A stretch of DNA of 64,000 nucleotides, from positions 62,001 through 126,000 of the forward strand of contig NZ_KB892801.1 of the NCBI RefSeq assembly GCF_000373925.1, given 5' to 3'. The notes beneath the pieces are model-generated. The model made no database searches, was not told the DNA's origin, and saw only the letters and a list, made by a program, of their open reading frames with translations. This document shows, piece by piece, positions 27,216 to 35,584 of the stretch (its first letter is position 1; every line of letters starts with the position of its first letter). Source of the stretch: Actinopolymorpha alba DSM 45243 (GTDB lineage: Bacteria > Actinomycetota > Actinomycetes > Propionibacteriales > Actinopolymorphaceae). A program made the translations under genes and the position numbers.

Positions 27216-27268
27216 GTCATCCCTGCGGCGGACGCCAACGGCCGGTGTCATCCCTGTGGTGGACGCCA
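27216..27268. promoter_or_regulatory. 22-bp direct repeats upstream of the two-component genes
   Basis: GTCATCCCTGCGGCGGACGCCA (split for length as GTCATCCCTG then CGGCGGACGCCA) at 27216-27237 recurs at 27247-27268 with two substitutions. The repeat spacing is 31 bp, about three helical turns. The pair lies 32 bp before the histidine kinase start and just after the ClpC2-like gene, so it is a candidate operator, possibly autoregulatory. Confidence 0.5.
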
Positions 27269-27299
27269 GCACGGCACCCGGCACGTACGCTCAACTGCC

Positions 27300-28508
27300 G
27301 TGCGGCACCATCGGATCTACGACTGGCTGCGTCGCCGACCCTATGTCGTCGACGCTGGCATCGTCGTGATCCTTTCGGGCCTGTTGCTCATCGGCAGCGG
27401 GTTCTTCTCGGGCGAGATACCTGGTCTCCTCTCCGCCTTCCTGCTGCTGCCTCTGGTGTGGCGGCGGAGGTACCCGGTCGCGGTCTTCACGGTGGTGTCG
27501 TTCGGCTGCCTGGCACAGCTGATCCTGCTCGACGTTCCGATCAACGGCGATATTGCCTTCCCGTTCGCGCTGTACGCCGTAAGCGCTTACGCGAGGAGGA
27601 TCTGGGTACGGCTGGCGGCCCTCGGCGTCGGGGCGCTGGGGGCGGTCCTCGGTCCGCTCGACTGGGTCCAGCCTGAACAGGCCGGAAACTGGTCGTCGAT
27701 CCTGCTCGTGCATGCCGCACTGGTCGCGCTCAGCTGGACGCTCGGGGACCTGATGCGGACCCGCCGGGCGTACGTGGGGGAGTTGGAGGAGCGGGCCCGG
27801 CGCCTTGAGTTCGAACGCGACCAGCAGGCGCTCCTCGCCCGGGCGGCCGAGCGGGCCCGGATCGCGCGGGAGTTGCATGATGTCGTCGCCCACTCCCTGT
27901 CCGTCGTCGTGGCGCAGGCCGACGGTGGGTTGTACGCGGGTGAGAAGGACGCCGGCGCGGCCCGGGAGGCGCTCAAAACCATCGGGGCGACCAGCCGGCA
28001 GGCGCTGAGCGAGATGCGGCGGCTGCTCGGCGTACTCCGGTCAGGCAACGAGGCAGATGACGCGGAGTTCACGCCGCAACCCTGCCTTGCGCAGCTGCCC
28101 GATCTGGTGGCGCAGGTCCGCTCCAGCGGGATGGCGGTCGACCTGGCTGTCGACGGTGAGCCTCGCGCGCTGGCCGGAGGTACGGAGTTGACGGCGTACC
28201 GCATCGTCCAGGAAGCCTTGACGAACACGCTCAAGCACGGCGGTCCCACTGCCCGCGCCTCGGTGCGGCTGTCGTACGCCGACGACGCGCTGCGGGTGCG
28301 GGTCTGCGATGACGGGCGGGGTGCCGCGGCCAGCTCCGACGGGCAGGGGCAGGGGTTGGCTGGCATGCGGGAACGCATCGCCGTCTACGGTGGACAGCTG
28401 CGTGCCGGTCCGCGCCGGGGCGGAGGTTTTGAGGTGCTGGCCGAGCTTCCGTTGACGGGAGCGGAACGCGGCCGGGTGGCTGGCCGTCTCGTCGGCGATG
28501 GAGTGTGA
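27300..28508 (+). CDS. Sensor histidine kinase, NarX/DesK-like (HisKA_3)
   Basis: A 402-residue membrane kinase starting at GTG 27300. Residues 18-150 hold about five hydrophobic helices with short loops and no large sensor domain. A coiled linker leads to the HisKA_3 dimerisation helix with the phospho-acceptor His193 in RIARELHDVVAHSLSVV. The ATPase domain shows the N box (IVQEALTNTLKHG) and G box (VCDDGRG, GLAGMRERI). Such intramembrane-sensing kinases often respond to envelope stress or antibiotics and control nearby ABC exporters. The response regulator gene follows directly, and an exporter pair lies 150 bp beyond it. Confidence 0.93.
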   Translation: MRHHRIYDWLRRRPYVVDAGIVVILSGLLLIGSGFFSGEIPGLLSAFLLLPLVWRRRYPVAVFTVVSFGCLAQLILLDVPINGDIAFPFALYAVSAYARRIWVRLAALGVGALGAVLGPLDWVQPEQAGNWSSILLVHAALVALSWTLGDLMRTRRAYVGELEERARRLEFERDQQALLARAAERARIARELHDVVAHSLSVVVAQADGGLYAGEKDAGAAREALKTIGATSRQALSEMRRLLGVLRSGNEADDAEFTPQPCLAQLPDLVAQVRSSGMAVDLAVDGEPRALAGGTELTAYRIVQEALTNTLKHGGPTARASVRLSYADDALRVRVCDDGRGAAASSDGQGQGLAGMRERIAVYGGQLRAGPRRGGGFEVLAELPLTGAERGRVAGRLVGDGV

Positions 28509-29180
28509 GTGCTGGTGACGATCCGGGTTTTCCTTGTTGACGATCAGGTTCTTGTCCGTGCGGGTTTCCGGATGGTCGTGGATTCCCAACCCGACATGGA
28601 CGTTGTGGGCGAGGCCGGTGACGGTGTTGAGGCGCTCGCGAAGCTGCGATCAGTGGACGCCGACGTGGTCCTGATGGATGTGCGGATGCCCCGCATGGAC
28701 GGTGTGGAGGCGACCCGCCAGATCCGCGCGCTGGGGGTGGACGCGCCCCGGGTCGTGGTGCTCACGACGTTCGACATCGACGAGTACGCCTTCTCCGCTC
28801 TCAAGGCCGGCGCCGCCGGATTCCTGGTCAAGGACGCTCCTCCTGACGACCTTCTGTCGGGGATCAGGGCCGTACACTCCGGCGACGCCGTGGTGGCCCC
28901 GAGCACGACGCGGCGCCTGCTCGAACGCGTCGCGCCTCTCCTCCCCGACAGCACGCCGCGGCCCGACGAGCGGGTCGCCGGGCTGACCGACCGGGAGCGC
29001 GAGGTGCTGCTCGAGGTGGCTCGCGGGCTGTCGAACGGCGAGATCGCCGGCCGGCTCTTCCTCGCCGAGGCGACGGTCAAGACCCACGTCGGGCGGATCC
29101 TCGCCAAGCTGGGCCTGCGCGATCGCGTGCAGCTGGTGGTGTTCGCGTACGAGAACGGCTTGGTCAGCGCCCGCCGCTAA
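28509..29180 (+). CDS. NarL/FixJ-family response regulator
   Basis: A 223-residue protein starting at GTG 28509, immediately after the kinase stop; GTG 28515 is an alternative. The receiver domain has the acidic pair at VFLVDDQ, the phospho-acceptor Asp57 in VVLMDVRMPRMDGV, and the conserved Lys in FLVKDAPP. The C-terminal LuxR helix-turn-helix reads LTDREREVLLEVARGLSNGE to TVKTHVGRILAKLGLRDR. It should be phosphorylated by the adjacent kinase and bind DNA as a dimer. Likely targets are its own operon, where 31-bp-spaced repeats occur, and the downstream ABC exporter. Confidence 0.94.
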   Translation: MLVTIRVFLVDDQVLVRAGFRMVVDSQPDMDVVGEAGDGVEALAKLRSVDADVVLMDVRMPRMDGVEATRQIRALGVDAPRVVVLTTFDIDEYAFSALKAGAAGFLVKDAPPDDLLSGIRAVHSGDAVVAPSTTRRLLERVAPLLPDSTPRPDERVAGLTDREREVLLEVARGLSNGEIAGRLFLAEATVKTHVGRILAKLGLRDRVQLVVFAYENGLVSARR

Positions 29181-29335
29181 ATCGGCAGAGGCATCACCCG
29201 ATCGTCGTACGCCTTGCGGCGTAAGGGATCCGCCGCGAGCAGTACGCCAGATCGGCCGTCTAGGCGGACGCCTCGCCGAGGCCGCGGCTTCTAGGTTGTG
29301 CGAGTCGGACCGGACACTTTCCGAAAGGCCAATCC

Positions 29336-30088
29336 ATGCATGCCGCAGCTCCGCCCGTGAACGTACAGTCGGCGGTGAGTGCCGTGAACCTCGTCAAGGT
29401 GTACGGCCAGGGCGCCACGTCCGTACGCGCCCTCGACAACGTGACCGTATCGCTCGAGGCCGGCCAGTTCACCGCGATCATGGGTCCGTCGGGCTCGGGA
29501 AAGTCGACGCTCATGCACTGTCTCGCGGGCCTCGACAGCGCGACGTCGGGCGACGTCCTGCTCGGAGGCACCAACCTCACCGAACTCTCTGACAAGCAGC
29601 TCACGGTGCTGCGGCGGGAGCGGGTCGGCTTCGTCTTCCAGTCGTTCAATCTGATGCCGACCCTCACCGCCAGGCAGAACATCCTGCTTCCGCTCGACCT
29701 CGCCGGCACCCGGCCGGACCGCCAGTGGGTCGACAGCCTTGTCGAGGTGCTCGGACTCGCGGACCGGCTGGCCCACCGCCCGGCCGAGCTGTCCGGCGGC
29801 CAGCAGCAACGGGTCGCGGTCGCGCGGGCGCTGGTGACCCGTCCTGACGTGGTGTTCGCGGACGAGCCGACCGGGAACCTCGACTCGCGGACCGGTGCGG
29901 AGGTGCTCGACTTCCTGCGGCGGTCGGTCCGCGAGTTCGGCCAGACGGTGGTGATGGTCACCCACGACCCGGTGGCCGCGTCGTACGCCGACCGCGTGGT
30001 GCTGCTCGCCGACGGCCGGCTGGCCGGCGAGATCCAGCAGCCGACTCCTGACACGGTCCTGTCCGCCATGCGCGAGCTGGGGGCCTGA
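29336..30088 (+). CDS. ABC transporter ATP-binding protein, MacB/LolD type
   Basis: A 250-residue ATPase; GAAAGG precedes ATG 29336. Walker A GPSGSGKSTLM, Q-loop in FVFQSFNLMPTLTARQN, signature LSGGQQQRVAVARAL, Walker B VVFADEPTGNLDS and the switch His in MVTHDP are all intact. The long Q-loop region and DEPTGNLD are typical of the MacB/LolD/BceA group that drives FtsX-type permeases. It ends 3 bp before its permease gene, so they form a transporter unit. The preceding two-component system is the probable regulator. Confidence 0.95.
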   Translation: MHAAAPPVNVQSAVSAVNLVKVYGQGATSVRALDNVTVSLEAGQFTAIMGPSGSGKSTLMHCLAGLDSATSGDVLLGGTNLTELSDKQLTVLRRERVGFVFQSFNLMPTLTARQNILLPLDLAGTRPDRQWVDSLVEVLGLADRLAHRPAELSGGQQQRVAVARALVTRPDVVFADEPTGNLDSRTGAEVLDFLRRSVREFGQTVVMVTHDPVAASYADRVVLLADGRLAGEIQQPTPDTVLSAMRELGA

Positions 30089-30091
30089 ACC

Positions 30092-32584
30092 ATGCGCCGG
30101 ATGATGCTCGCGTCGATCCGGGGCCACGCCGCGCGGTACGTCGCGGGCGGGCTCGCGGTCGTGCTCGGTGTGGCGTTCGTGACGACCGCCCTCCTCGTCC
30201 TGAACTCCACCAAGGCGGCCATGGCGGAGGCGGTCGGCGCGCAGTACGCCCGGGCCGACCTCGTGGTCGCCAGCAACCAGAACGACCTCACGCCGGACGC
30301 CGTACGCCGGATCCAGGGGATGGAGGGAGTCGCCGCCGCCTCCGGTGTCGCCGTGACGGGTGTCGAGGTCCACTACCCCGGCTCGCCCGGATCCGTCTGG
30401 GTCCAGGTCTCAGGCATCCCCCTTGACCCGGACCTGCGGTGGCAGCGGGTCAAGGACGGACGGCTGCCCGAGAAGCCTGACGAGGTGGCGGTGGCCGCCA
30501 GCACGGCCAAGGACAAGAACCTTCGGCTGGGTACCCGCCTCACCCTCACCACCGGCCAGTCGCGCGTCCACGACGTCCGCGTCGTCGGGATCGTCCGCGG
30601 TGGCACGCTGGCCCAGGACATCACCCTGGTGGCGACTGACCAGGCGACCACCGCGTGGGGCGATGGCGCCACCTACCTCGAGGTCCTTGTCCGGGCGGCA
30701 GACGGTGCCGATCTCGCCGCGCTCCGGACCCGGCTGAGCGCCGCGGTCGGTGCGGACATCACCGTCCAGACCGCCAACGAACGCGTGACCGAGCTGGTGG
30801 CCGGCCTGACCGGCGGGGTCGACGTCCTGGGTGCGTTCCTCCTCGGGTTCGCCGGTATCGCGTTGTTCGTGGCGACCCTCGTCGTCGCCAACACGTTCAC
30901 GATCCTGCTGGCCCAGCGGACCCGTGAACTCGCTCTCCTGCGGTGTGTCGGTGCACGACGCGGGCAGGTGTTCGGGTCTGTGCTCCTGGAGTCGGTCGTT
31001 CTCGGTGTCGCCGCGTCCGCGCTCGGCGTGGCCGCGGGCGCCGGACTCGCCGCGCTGGCGGTCCGGCTGCTCGAAGGGCAGGCCAACGGACTGATGCCGT
31101 CCTCGCTGATGCCCAGCACCCCCACGCTCGTCGTCCCGTTCGTTGCCGGTCTGACGGCCACGGTGGCCGCGGCGCTCGCGCCGGCCAGGCGGGCCACCCG
31201 GGTGTCGCCGCTGGCCGCGCTCCGCCCGGAGATGGCGGTGACCGTACGCTCCCGAGCCGGGGTGGTCCGGGTGGTCCTTGCCCTGGTACTCGTCCTCGGC
31301 GGTGGCGCGATCCTGGTCGCGGGCACCCGTACGAGCGCGATCATGGTTGGGCTCGCCGCCGGTATCGGTGGGGGCCTGGTGTCGTTCCTCGGCGTCCTGC
31401 TCGGTGCGCCGGTGCTGGTGCCGGCCGCTGTCCGGCTCATCGGCCTGCTGTCGGCCCGGGTCGGTGGCGTGCCCGGCCGGCTCGCGGTGTCCAACGCCGT
31501 ACGCAATCCGCGGCGTACGGCTGCCACCGCCGCCGCGTTGCTCGTCGGCGTCACCCTGATCTCGCTGATGACCGTCGGAGCGGCGTCTGTCCAACGCACG
31601 CTGCACGAGTCGCTCGACCGGAGCTATCCGCTCGACCTCACCGTTTCCGCCGAAGGTGGGGAACGCCTGGCGGACAGGACGCTCGCCGCACTTCGCGGTG
31701 TCGACGGCCTCGCCGGGACGGTCCCGCTCCGGGCCGGGCAGGTGGCCCTCGTGGACGACCCGTCCATGCGGGTCCAGGTTCACGGAGTCGATCCGGCGGC
31801 GGCAGCCAAACTGCTCCGGAATCCTGGACCGCTCGGCGGGCTTCGCGACGGGCTCGCGATCGTCGGCCCGGTCACCGCGGCGCAGTTCGGGCTCGAGGAG
31901 GGCGGCAGCTGGCGCCTGCGTACGTCCTCGGGCGGCGAACTCACCGTCCGGGTACGCATGGTCCGCGACGAGGACACCCCGTCGGTGATCGTGAGCGCCG
32001 GCGACCTGGCCCGCCTGGCGCCGAAGGCACAGATCGCGGTGCTCTGGGCCCGGATCGGTGAGCCCGCGGACACCAAGGCGGTACTCGAGCGGGTCCAGCA
32101 GGTGGTCGGCGACCTGGACAACGTCTCGGTGGGCGGGGCCGCACCGATGCGGGCGATGTACGACCAGATCCTGGACGTGCTGCTCCTGATCGCGACCGGG
32201 CTGCTCGCGGTCGCCGTCGTCATCGCGCTGGTCGGCGTCGGCAACACGCTGAGCCTGTCAGTGATCGAGCGAACGCGGGAGCAGGCGTTGCTCCGCGCAC
32301 TCGGGCTGACCCGGGGGCAGCTGCGGGGGATGCTGGCGTTCGAGGCGCTACTCATCGCGGCCGCCGCGGTGGTCCTCGGCCTGCTGCTCGGCATCGGGTA
32401 CGGCTGGTCGGGCACAACCGTCCTACTGCGGACCGCGGCCGAGGGTCAGGTGGCGCTCGACATCCCCGTGAGCCGGCTCCTTCTCGTGGCCGGCGTCGCA
32501 CTGGTGGCCGGGTTGGCCGCGTCGGTGCTGCCGGCCCGCCGGGCGGTCCGCGTACCACCCGCCGCGGCCCTCGGCGACGAATGA
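30092..32584 (+). CDS. FtsX-like ABC transporter permease
   Basis: An 830-residue membrane protein starting 3 bp after its ATPase gene. An N-terminal helix (about 16-38) precedes a large extracytoplasmic MacB-like domain (to about 240). Then comes an FtsX domain with helices near 250, 300 and 350, a central helix group with a second extracytoplasmic domain (about 510-680), and a final FtsX domain with helices near 700, 750 and 795. The TRELALLRCVGARRGQVF and TREQALLRALGLTRGQLRGM segments are the two coupling motifs. Related systems export antimicrobial peptides, lipids or transmit mechanical signals to the wall. The cargo is unknown. Confidence 0.93.
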   Translation: MRRMMLASIRGHAARYVAGGLAVVLGVAFVTTALLVLNSTKAAMAEAVGAQYARADLVVASNQNDLTPDAVRRIQGMEGVAAASGVAVTGVEVHYPGSPGSVWVQVSGIPLDPDLRWQRVKDGRLPEKPDEVAVAASTAKDKNLRLGTRLTLTTGQSRVHDVRVVGIVRGGTLAQDITLVATDQATTAWGDGATYLEVLVRAADGADLAALRTRLSAAVGADITVQTANERVTELVAGLTGGVDVLGAFLLGFAGIALFVATLVVANTFTILLAQRTRELALLRCVGARRGQVFGSVLLESVVLGVAASALGVAAGAGLAALAVRLLEGQANGLMPSSLMPSTPTLVVPFVAGLTATVAAALAPARRATRVSPLAALRPEMAVTVRSRAGVVRVVLALVLVLGGGAILVAGTRTSAIMVGLAAGIGGGLVSFLGVLLGAPVLVPAAVRLIGLLSARVGGVPGRLAVSNAVRNPRRTAATAAALLVGVTLISLMTVGAASVQRTLHESLDRSYPLDLTVSAEGGERLADRTLAALRGVDGLAGTVPLRAGQVALVDDPSMRVQVHGVDPAAAAKLLRNPGPLGGLRDGLAIVGPVTAAQFGLEEGGSWRLRTSSGGELTVRVRMVRDEDTPSVIVSAGDLARLAPKAQIAVLWARIGEPADTKAVLERVQQVVGDLDNVSVGGAAPMRAMYDQILDVLLLIATGLLAVAVVIALVGVGNTLSLSVIERTREQALLRALGLTRGQLRGMLAFEALLIAAAAVVLGLLLGIGYGWSGTTVLLRTAAEGQVALDIPVSRLLLVAGVALVAGLAASVLPARRAVRVPPAAALGDE

Positions 32585-32588
32585 CCTC

Positions 32589-33209
32589 TTAACTGCCGAG
32601 ACCGAACAGAACCGCCAGGACGAACCACAACGCGACAAACGCCAACTCGAGGTAACCGAGCACCAGACCGGCGACCGCGAGGCCGACACCATCGCTGTTC
32701 GTACGCCGGATACGGGAGAGCGCCAGGTGCCCCGTCACGATCGCGGGCACCGCGCTCATCCCCGACGTACACAGGCCGAGCACCGCGCAGGCGATCGAGA
32801 CCTTGGCGAGGGGTTCGGTGACCCGGACCGGCGCGGGTACGTAGTTGGCCCAGGGGTTGGCGAGCGGGGCGGGCGGTGGCGGGTTGTCCGGGCGGGGGAC
32901 CAGGGCGTGTACGGGCCTGCCCGGAAGCGCGGGCGGCTGGCCGGGTGGCAGGATCTGTGCCGGCGAGGTGGGCTGGCCGGGTCCGATCTGCTGGCCCGGC
33001 GAGGGGAGCGGGAACGGCGTCGGCCCGACGGGCAGGTCGACGATCAGTGCCTGGAGCTCGCCGTACGTGCGGGCTCTCATGACCGCATCGACCCGCTCCC
33101 GATGCTCCTCCCAGTCGAGCCGGCCCTCGGCGAGGGCGGCCTTCAGCACATCAGCCGCCCGCTCACGGTCCGCGTCCGACGCCCGCATGGAGTACCAGTC
33201 GGCGCTCAT
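32589..33209 (-). CDS. DUF1707/DUF4190 membrane protein, first paralogue
   Basis: A 206-residue protein whose ATG follows GGGGGTGAC. Residues 1-55 are a DUF1707 domain (MRASDADRERAADVLKAALA, GRLDWEEHRERVDAVMRART), common in actinobacteria and possibly DNA- or protein-binding. A long Pro-rich linker (60-130) leads to a DUF4190 region with two helices (about 143-165 and 180-203), including ATGHLALSRI-like sequence (VTGHLALSRIRRT). It ends 4 bp from the convergent permease gene. The next gene is a shorter paralogue with the same order of parts. Function is unknown. Confidence 0.82.
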   Translation of the reverse strand: MSADWYSMRASDADRERAADVLKAALAEGRLDWEEHRERVDAVMRARTYGELQALIVDLPVGPTPFPLPSPGQQIGPGQPTSPAQILPPGQPPALPGRPVHALVPRPDNPPPPAPLANPWANYVPAPVRVTEPLAKVSIACAVLGLCTSGMSAVPAIVTGHLALSRIRRTNSDGVGLAVAGLVLGYLELAFVALWFVLAVLFGLGS

Positions 33210-33434
33210 GTCACCCCCAGCCCGGTAGGGAGCCGGCCCGCATCGGGACGAGGCGGTCCGGAGAACGTCCTCTCCTGCCATTGTGCAGGCCGATCCTGGG
33301 GTTGGCCGAGGTCTGCGACGGACAGCTCGCGCTCTAGGCGTACCCGAAGGCACGAAATCGGCCCCCGGGAATGCGGCGGATATGCCCAAAGCCGAGCGAT
33401 CCCGATATCCGGTACATATGCCGTCGAACGGACC

Positions 33435-33944
33435 TCAGGCCATGATGATGGCGAGGATCCACAAGACGCCCATCGCGACCACGACCCAGCCGATGGTGAC
33501 GCCCGCGATCGCGAGTCCGCGCCCGTCGTCGCCGGTTTCCTTGATCTTGGACAGCGCCAGGTGGCCGGTGACGACCGCGGCGATACCGCTGATGCCGCAG
33601 GTGAGCGGGGTGAGCGCGCCGAGAATCAACGACGCCTTGGCGAGGGGTTCGGTCGGCCGCGCGGGCGTCAGCGGGTATCCCTGCCACGGCTGCGGAGCCC
33701 GGCCGACGGGTGCGGGATACATCGGTGCCGACGGCCCGGGGGACGGCATCGGAGCGGGCCCTGAGGGCAGGTCGGCGATGATCGCCTGCAGCTCGCCGTA
33801 GGTCTGGGAACGCATGAGAGTGTCGAGACGGCGTTCGTGTTCGGCCCAGGTGAGCCGGCCTTCGGCGAGGGCCGCCTTGAGGACGTCAGCGCCGCGCTGG
33901 CGGTCGGCGTCTGAAGCCCGCATCGAGTGCCAGTTGGCGTTCAT
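33435..33944 (-). CDS. DUF1707/DUF4190 membrane protein, second paralogue
   Basis: A 169-residue protein with GGAGGGATGGG before its ATG. It repeats the architecture of the neighbouring gene: DUF1707 at residues 1-52 (SMRASDADRQRGADVLKAAL), a shorter Pro-rich linker, and a two-helix DUF4190 module (TGHLALSKIKETGDDGRGLA). The shared blocks show that the two arose by tandem duplication, with the linker changing most. The upstream gap holds a separate 28-bp direct repeat. DUF4190 proteins are small membrane proteins of unknown role. Confidence 0.82.
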   Translation of the reverse strand: MNANWHSMRASDADRQRGADVLKAALAEGRLTWAEHERRLDTLMRSQTYGELQAIIADLPSGPAPMPSPGPSAPMYPAPVGRAPQPWQGYPLTPARPTEPLAKASLILGALTPLTCGISGIAAVVTGHLALSKIKETGDDGRGLAIAGVTIGWVVVAMGVLWILAIIMA

Positions 33945-33970
33945 CCCATCCCTCCAACGTCACCAGGCCG

Positions 33971-34028
33971 CGTCCTTGCTGCGCTGCGCTCGCTCATGCG
34001 CGTCCTCGCTTCGCTGCGCTCGCTCATG
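33971..34028. repeat. 28-bp direct repeat in the DUF1707-coaX divergent region
   Basis: CGTCCTTGCTGCGCTGCGCT plus CGCTCATG at 33971-33998 recurs at 34001-34028 with two substitutions. A shorter repeat, CCGCCGTGGAAC, occurs twice near 34085-34105. The rest of the 364-bp divergent gap up to coaX shows no gene that I can support. Confidence 0.75.
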
Positions 34029-34308
34029 TGCTCCCCACCGTCGTTCACCTGTTCGCCGTGCGTGGTGTCCTGCCGCGGGCGTTGGCCGCCGTGGAACCGC
34101 CGTGGAACGGCCAGATCATCCCGCCCCCAGCCATTGTGACGTCTCGCGTGGGTCGAACGTGCCGCTTGACCCATCGTCCTGTGGATCTCGCGTACGCGCG
34201 GACCGCTTGACCGGCCCCACCCATGAAACACCTCCTAGTACGCTGACGGGCCGGAATGCCTGGCGGGTTGGCCGGCGGTGAAACTTCATAACGAAAGGGC
34301 GCCAGCCC

Positions 34309-35091
34309 ATGCTCCTCGCGATCGACGTCGGCAACACCCACACCGTTCTGGGGCTCTTCGACCATGCTGAGCTGGTCGAGCACTGGCGGGTGGCGACCGA
34401 CGACCGCCGTACGGCAGACGAACTCGCCGTTCTCGTCGCCGGGCTCCTCGACGGCCACCTCGGTCCGGGCGGTGTGACGGGTGTGTCCATCTGCTCCAGT
34501 GTCCCGGCGGTGCTGCACGAGCTCCGGGAGATGCTCCGCCGCTATTACGGCGATGTTGTGGGCGTGGTGGTGGAGCCCGGCGTCCGCACCGGCGTACCCG
34601 TCCTCATGGACAATCCGCGCGAGGTCGGAGCGGACCGGATCGTCAACGCGCTCGCCGCGTTCGACCTCTACGCCCGGGCGTCGATCGTGGTCGACTTCGG
34701 TACGGCGACGACGTTCGACGTGGTGAGTGCGCGCGGGGAGTACATCGGAGGGGCCATCGCCCCCGGGATCGAGATCTCGCTGGAAGCGCTCGGTCAGCGG
34801 GGAGCCCAACTCCGCAGGGTCGAACTCCTTCGCCCGCGTTCGGTGATCGCCAAGAACACCGTGGAGGCGCTCCAGTCCGGCGCGGTCTACGGGTTCGCGG
34901 GGCAGGTCGACGGCATTGTCGGGCGGATGATCGGTGAACTCGGTGCCGCCCCTGACGACGTGACGGTGGTGGCGACGGGCGGCCTCGCCCCGCTGGTCAT
35001 CGAGGAGTGCCGCACGGTCACCGAGCACGAACCCTGGCTCACCCTGCGAGGGCTCCGCCTGGTGTTCGAGCGCAACCAACCCGCGACCTGA
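34309..35091 (+). CDS. coaX: Type III pantothenate kinase
   Basis: A 260-residue enzyme. LLAIDVGNTHTVLGLF is the CoaX phosphate-1 motif with catalytic Asp, and GADRIVNALAAF and VVDFGTATTFDVV are the other ASKHA nucleotide-binding motifs. AIAPGIEISLEAL completes the family set. It phosphorylates pantothenate, the first committed step of coenzyme A synthesis; the type III class is insensitive to CoA feedback. In many actinomycetes panC, panD and nad genes sit just upstream, but here their place is taken by DUF1707 genes and an ABC system. A long repeat-filled gap follows. Confidence 0.96.
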   Translation: MLLAIDVGNTHTVLGLFDHAELVEHWRVATDDRRTADELAVLVAGLLDGHLGPGGVTGVSICSSVPAVLHELREMLRRYYGDVVGVVVEPGVRTGVPVLMDNPREVGADRIVNALAAFDLYARASIVVDFGTATTFDVVSARGEYIGGAIAPGIEISLEALGQRGAQLRRVELLRPRSVIAKNTVEALQSGAVYGFAGQVDGIVGRMIGELGAAPDDVTVVATGGLAPLVIEECRTVTEHEPWLTLRGLRLVFERNQPAT

Positions 35092-35137
35092 CGCGGGGCG
35101 ATGATGTCTCAACATCCAGGCGGCCTGCGGTCCATCG

Positions 35138-35198
35138 AGATCATTTTGGGGAAGCCCACGTCTCGCGCGGAGCGTGGGCCACTTCCCCGAAATGATCT
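35138..35198. repeat. Long inverted repeat, family B copy 3 (intact)
   Basis: The 17-nt arms AGATCATTTTGGGGAAG (35138-35154) and its complement at 35182-35198 differ by one base; inner arms CCCACG (35155-35160) and CGTGGG (35173-35178) close a TCTCGCGCGGAG loop. It begins a 493-bp gap between convergent coaX and the STAS gene that is filled by four repeat elements. The outer arm matches copy 2 but not copies 1 or 5. Confidence 0.87.
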
Positions 35199-35250
35199 TG
35201 AGCGGGTTCGAGAAGCACCCACTATGTGAGATCGCTCGCGAGGTTGCGGT

Positions 35251-35300
35251 GACTTGGCGGAGGAGTTTCGGGAAAGAAGCCGAGACACCTCCGCCAAGTC
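35251..35300. repeat. Interspersed hairpin repeat, family A copy 3
   Basis: Perfect 13-bp arms GACTTGGCGGAGG (35251-35263) and CCTCCGCCAAGTC (35288-35300) contain inner TCGG (35268-35271)/CCGA (35280-35283). Flanks match copy 2 (GAGGTTGCGGT before; CCCTTCAC and ATGCCGCG after). It follows a family B element, as at 20.0 kb. Confidence 0.87.
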
Positions 35301-35421
35301 GGCTCCGGCTCCCTTCACGATGCCGCGGTCTGTCGGTGCGAGGGCCCTATGAGTAAGCCGCCTTAGAGGTCGCGCGGGTCAATATGCGGGGCTGCCTGGG
35401 TGTACGCGATGTGAAAGCTGG

Positions 35422-35493
35422 GACCTCACGCGCCAAGTCGCCACCATGCAAGGTGAATTCGACTTGCTTCGTAGGGAGACGGCGCGTGGGGTC
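35422..35493. repeat. Inverted repeat with GAATTC loop, family E copy 1
   Basis: Outer arms GACCTCACGCGCC (35422-35434) and GGCGCGTGGGGTC (35481-35493) differ at one pair. An inner GCAAG/CTTGC stem closes the loop GTGAATTCGA. The inner part recurs inverted at 50738-50757. Confidence 0.8.
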
Positions 35494-35536
35494 GGGGCTG
35501 TCTCGAGAATGGCGTACACCTGAGACCCGAAGCGAC

Positions 35537-35576
35537 GATCAACGTGGAGATGCGGCCCACGTCTCGCGCGAGGCGT
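35537..35576. repeat. Partial family B element, copy 4
   Basis: GATCAACGTGGAGATG followed by the tip GGCCCACGTCTCGCGCGAG resembles the left half of copy 1 with the loop of copy 3. The right arm is missing where the STAS gene begins. Confidence 0.6.
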
Positions 35577-35584
35577 ACTCCGGG

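Noticed and set aside
33941-34231. Minus-strand small frame with MSERSEARTR/MSERSAARTR repeats
   Set aside because: The repeat peptide is produced by the 28-bp direct DNA repeat in the DUF1707-coaX divergent gap. There is no ribosome binding site or family match.
35092-35584. CRISPR array
   Set aside because: The repeats here are different inverted elements with irregular spacing, not identical direct repeats with unique spacers, and no cas gene is present.
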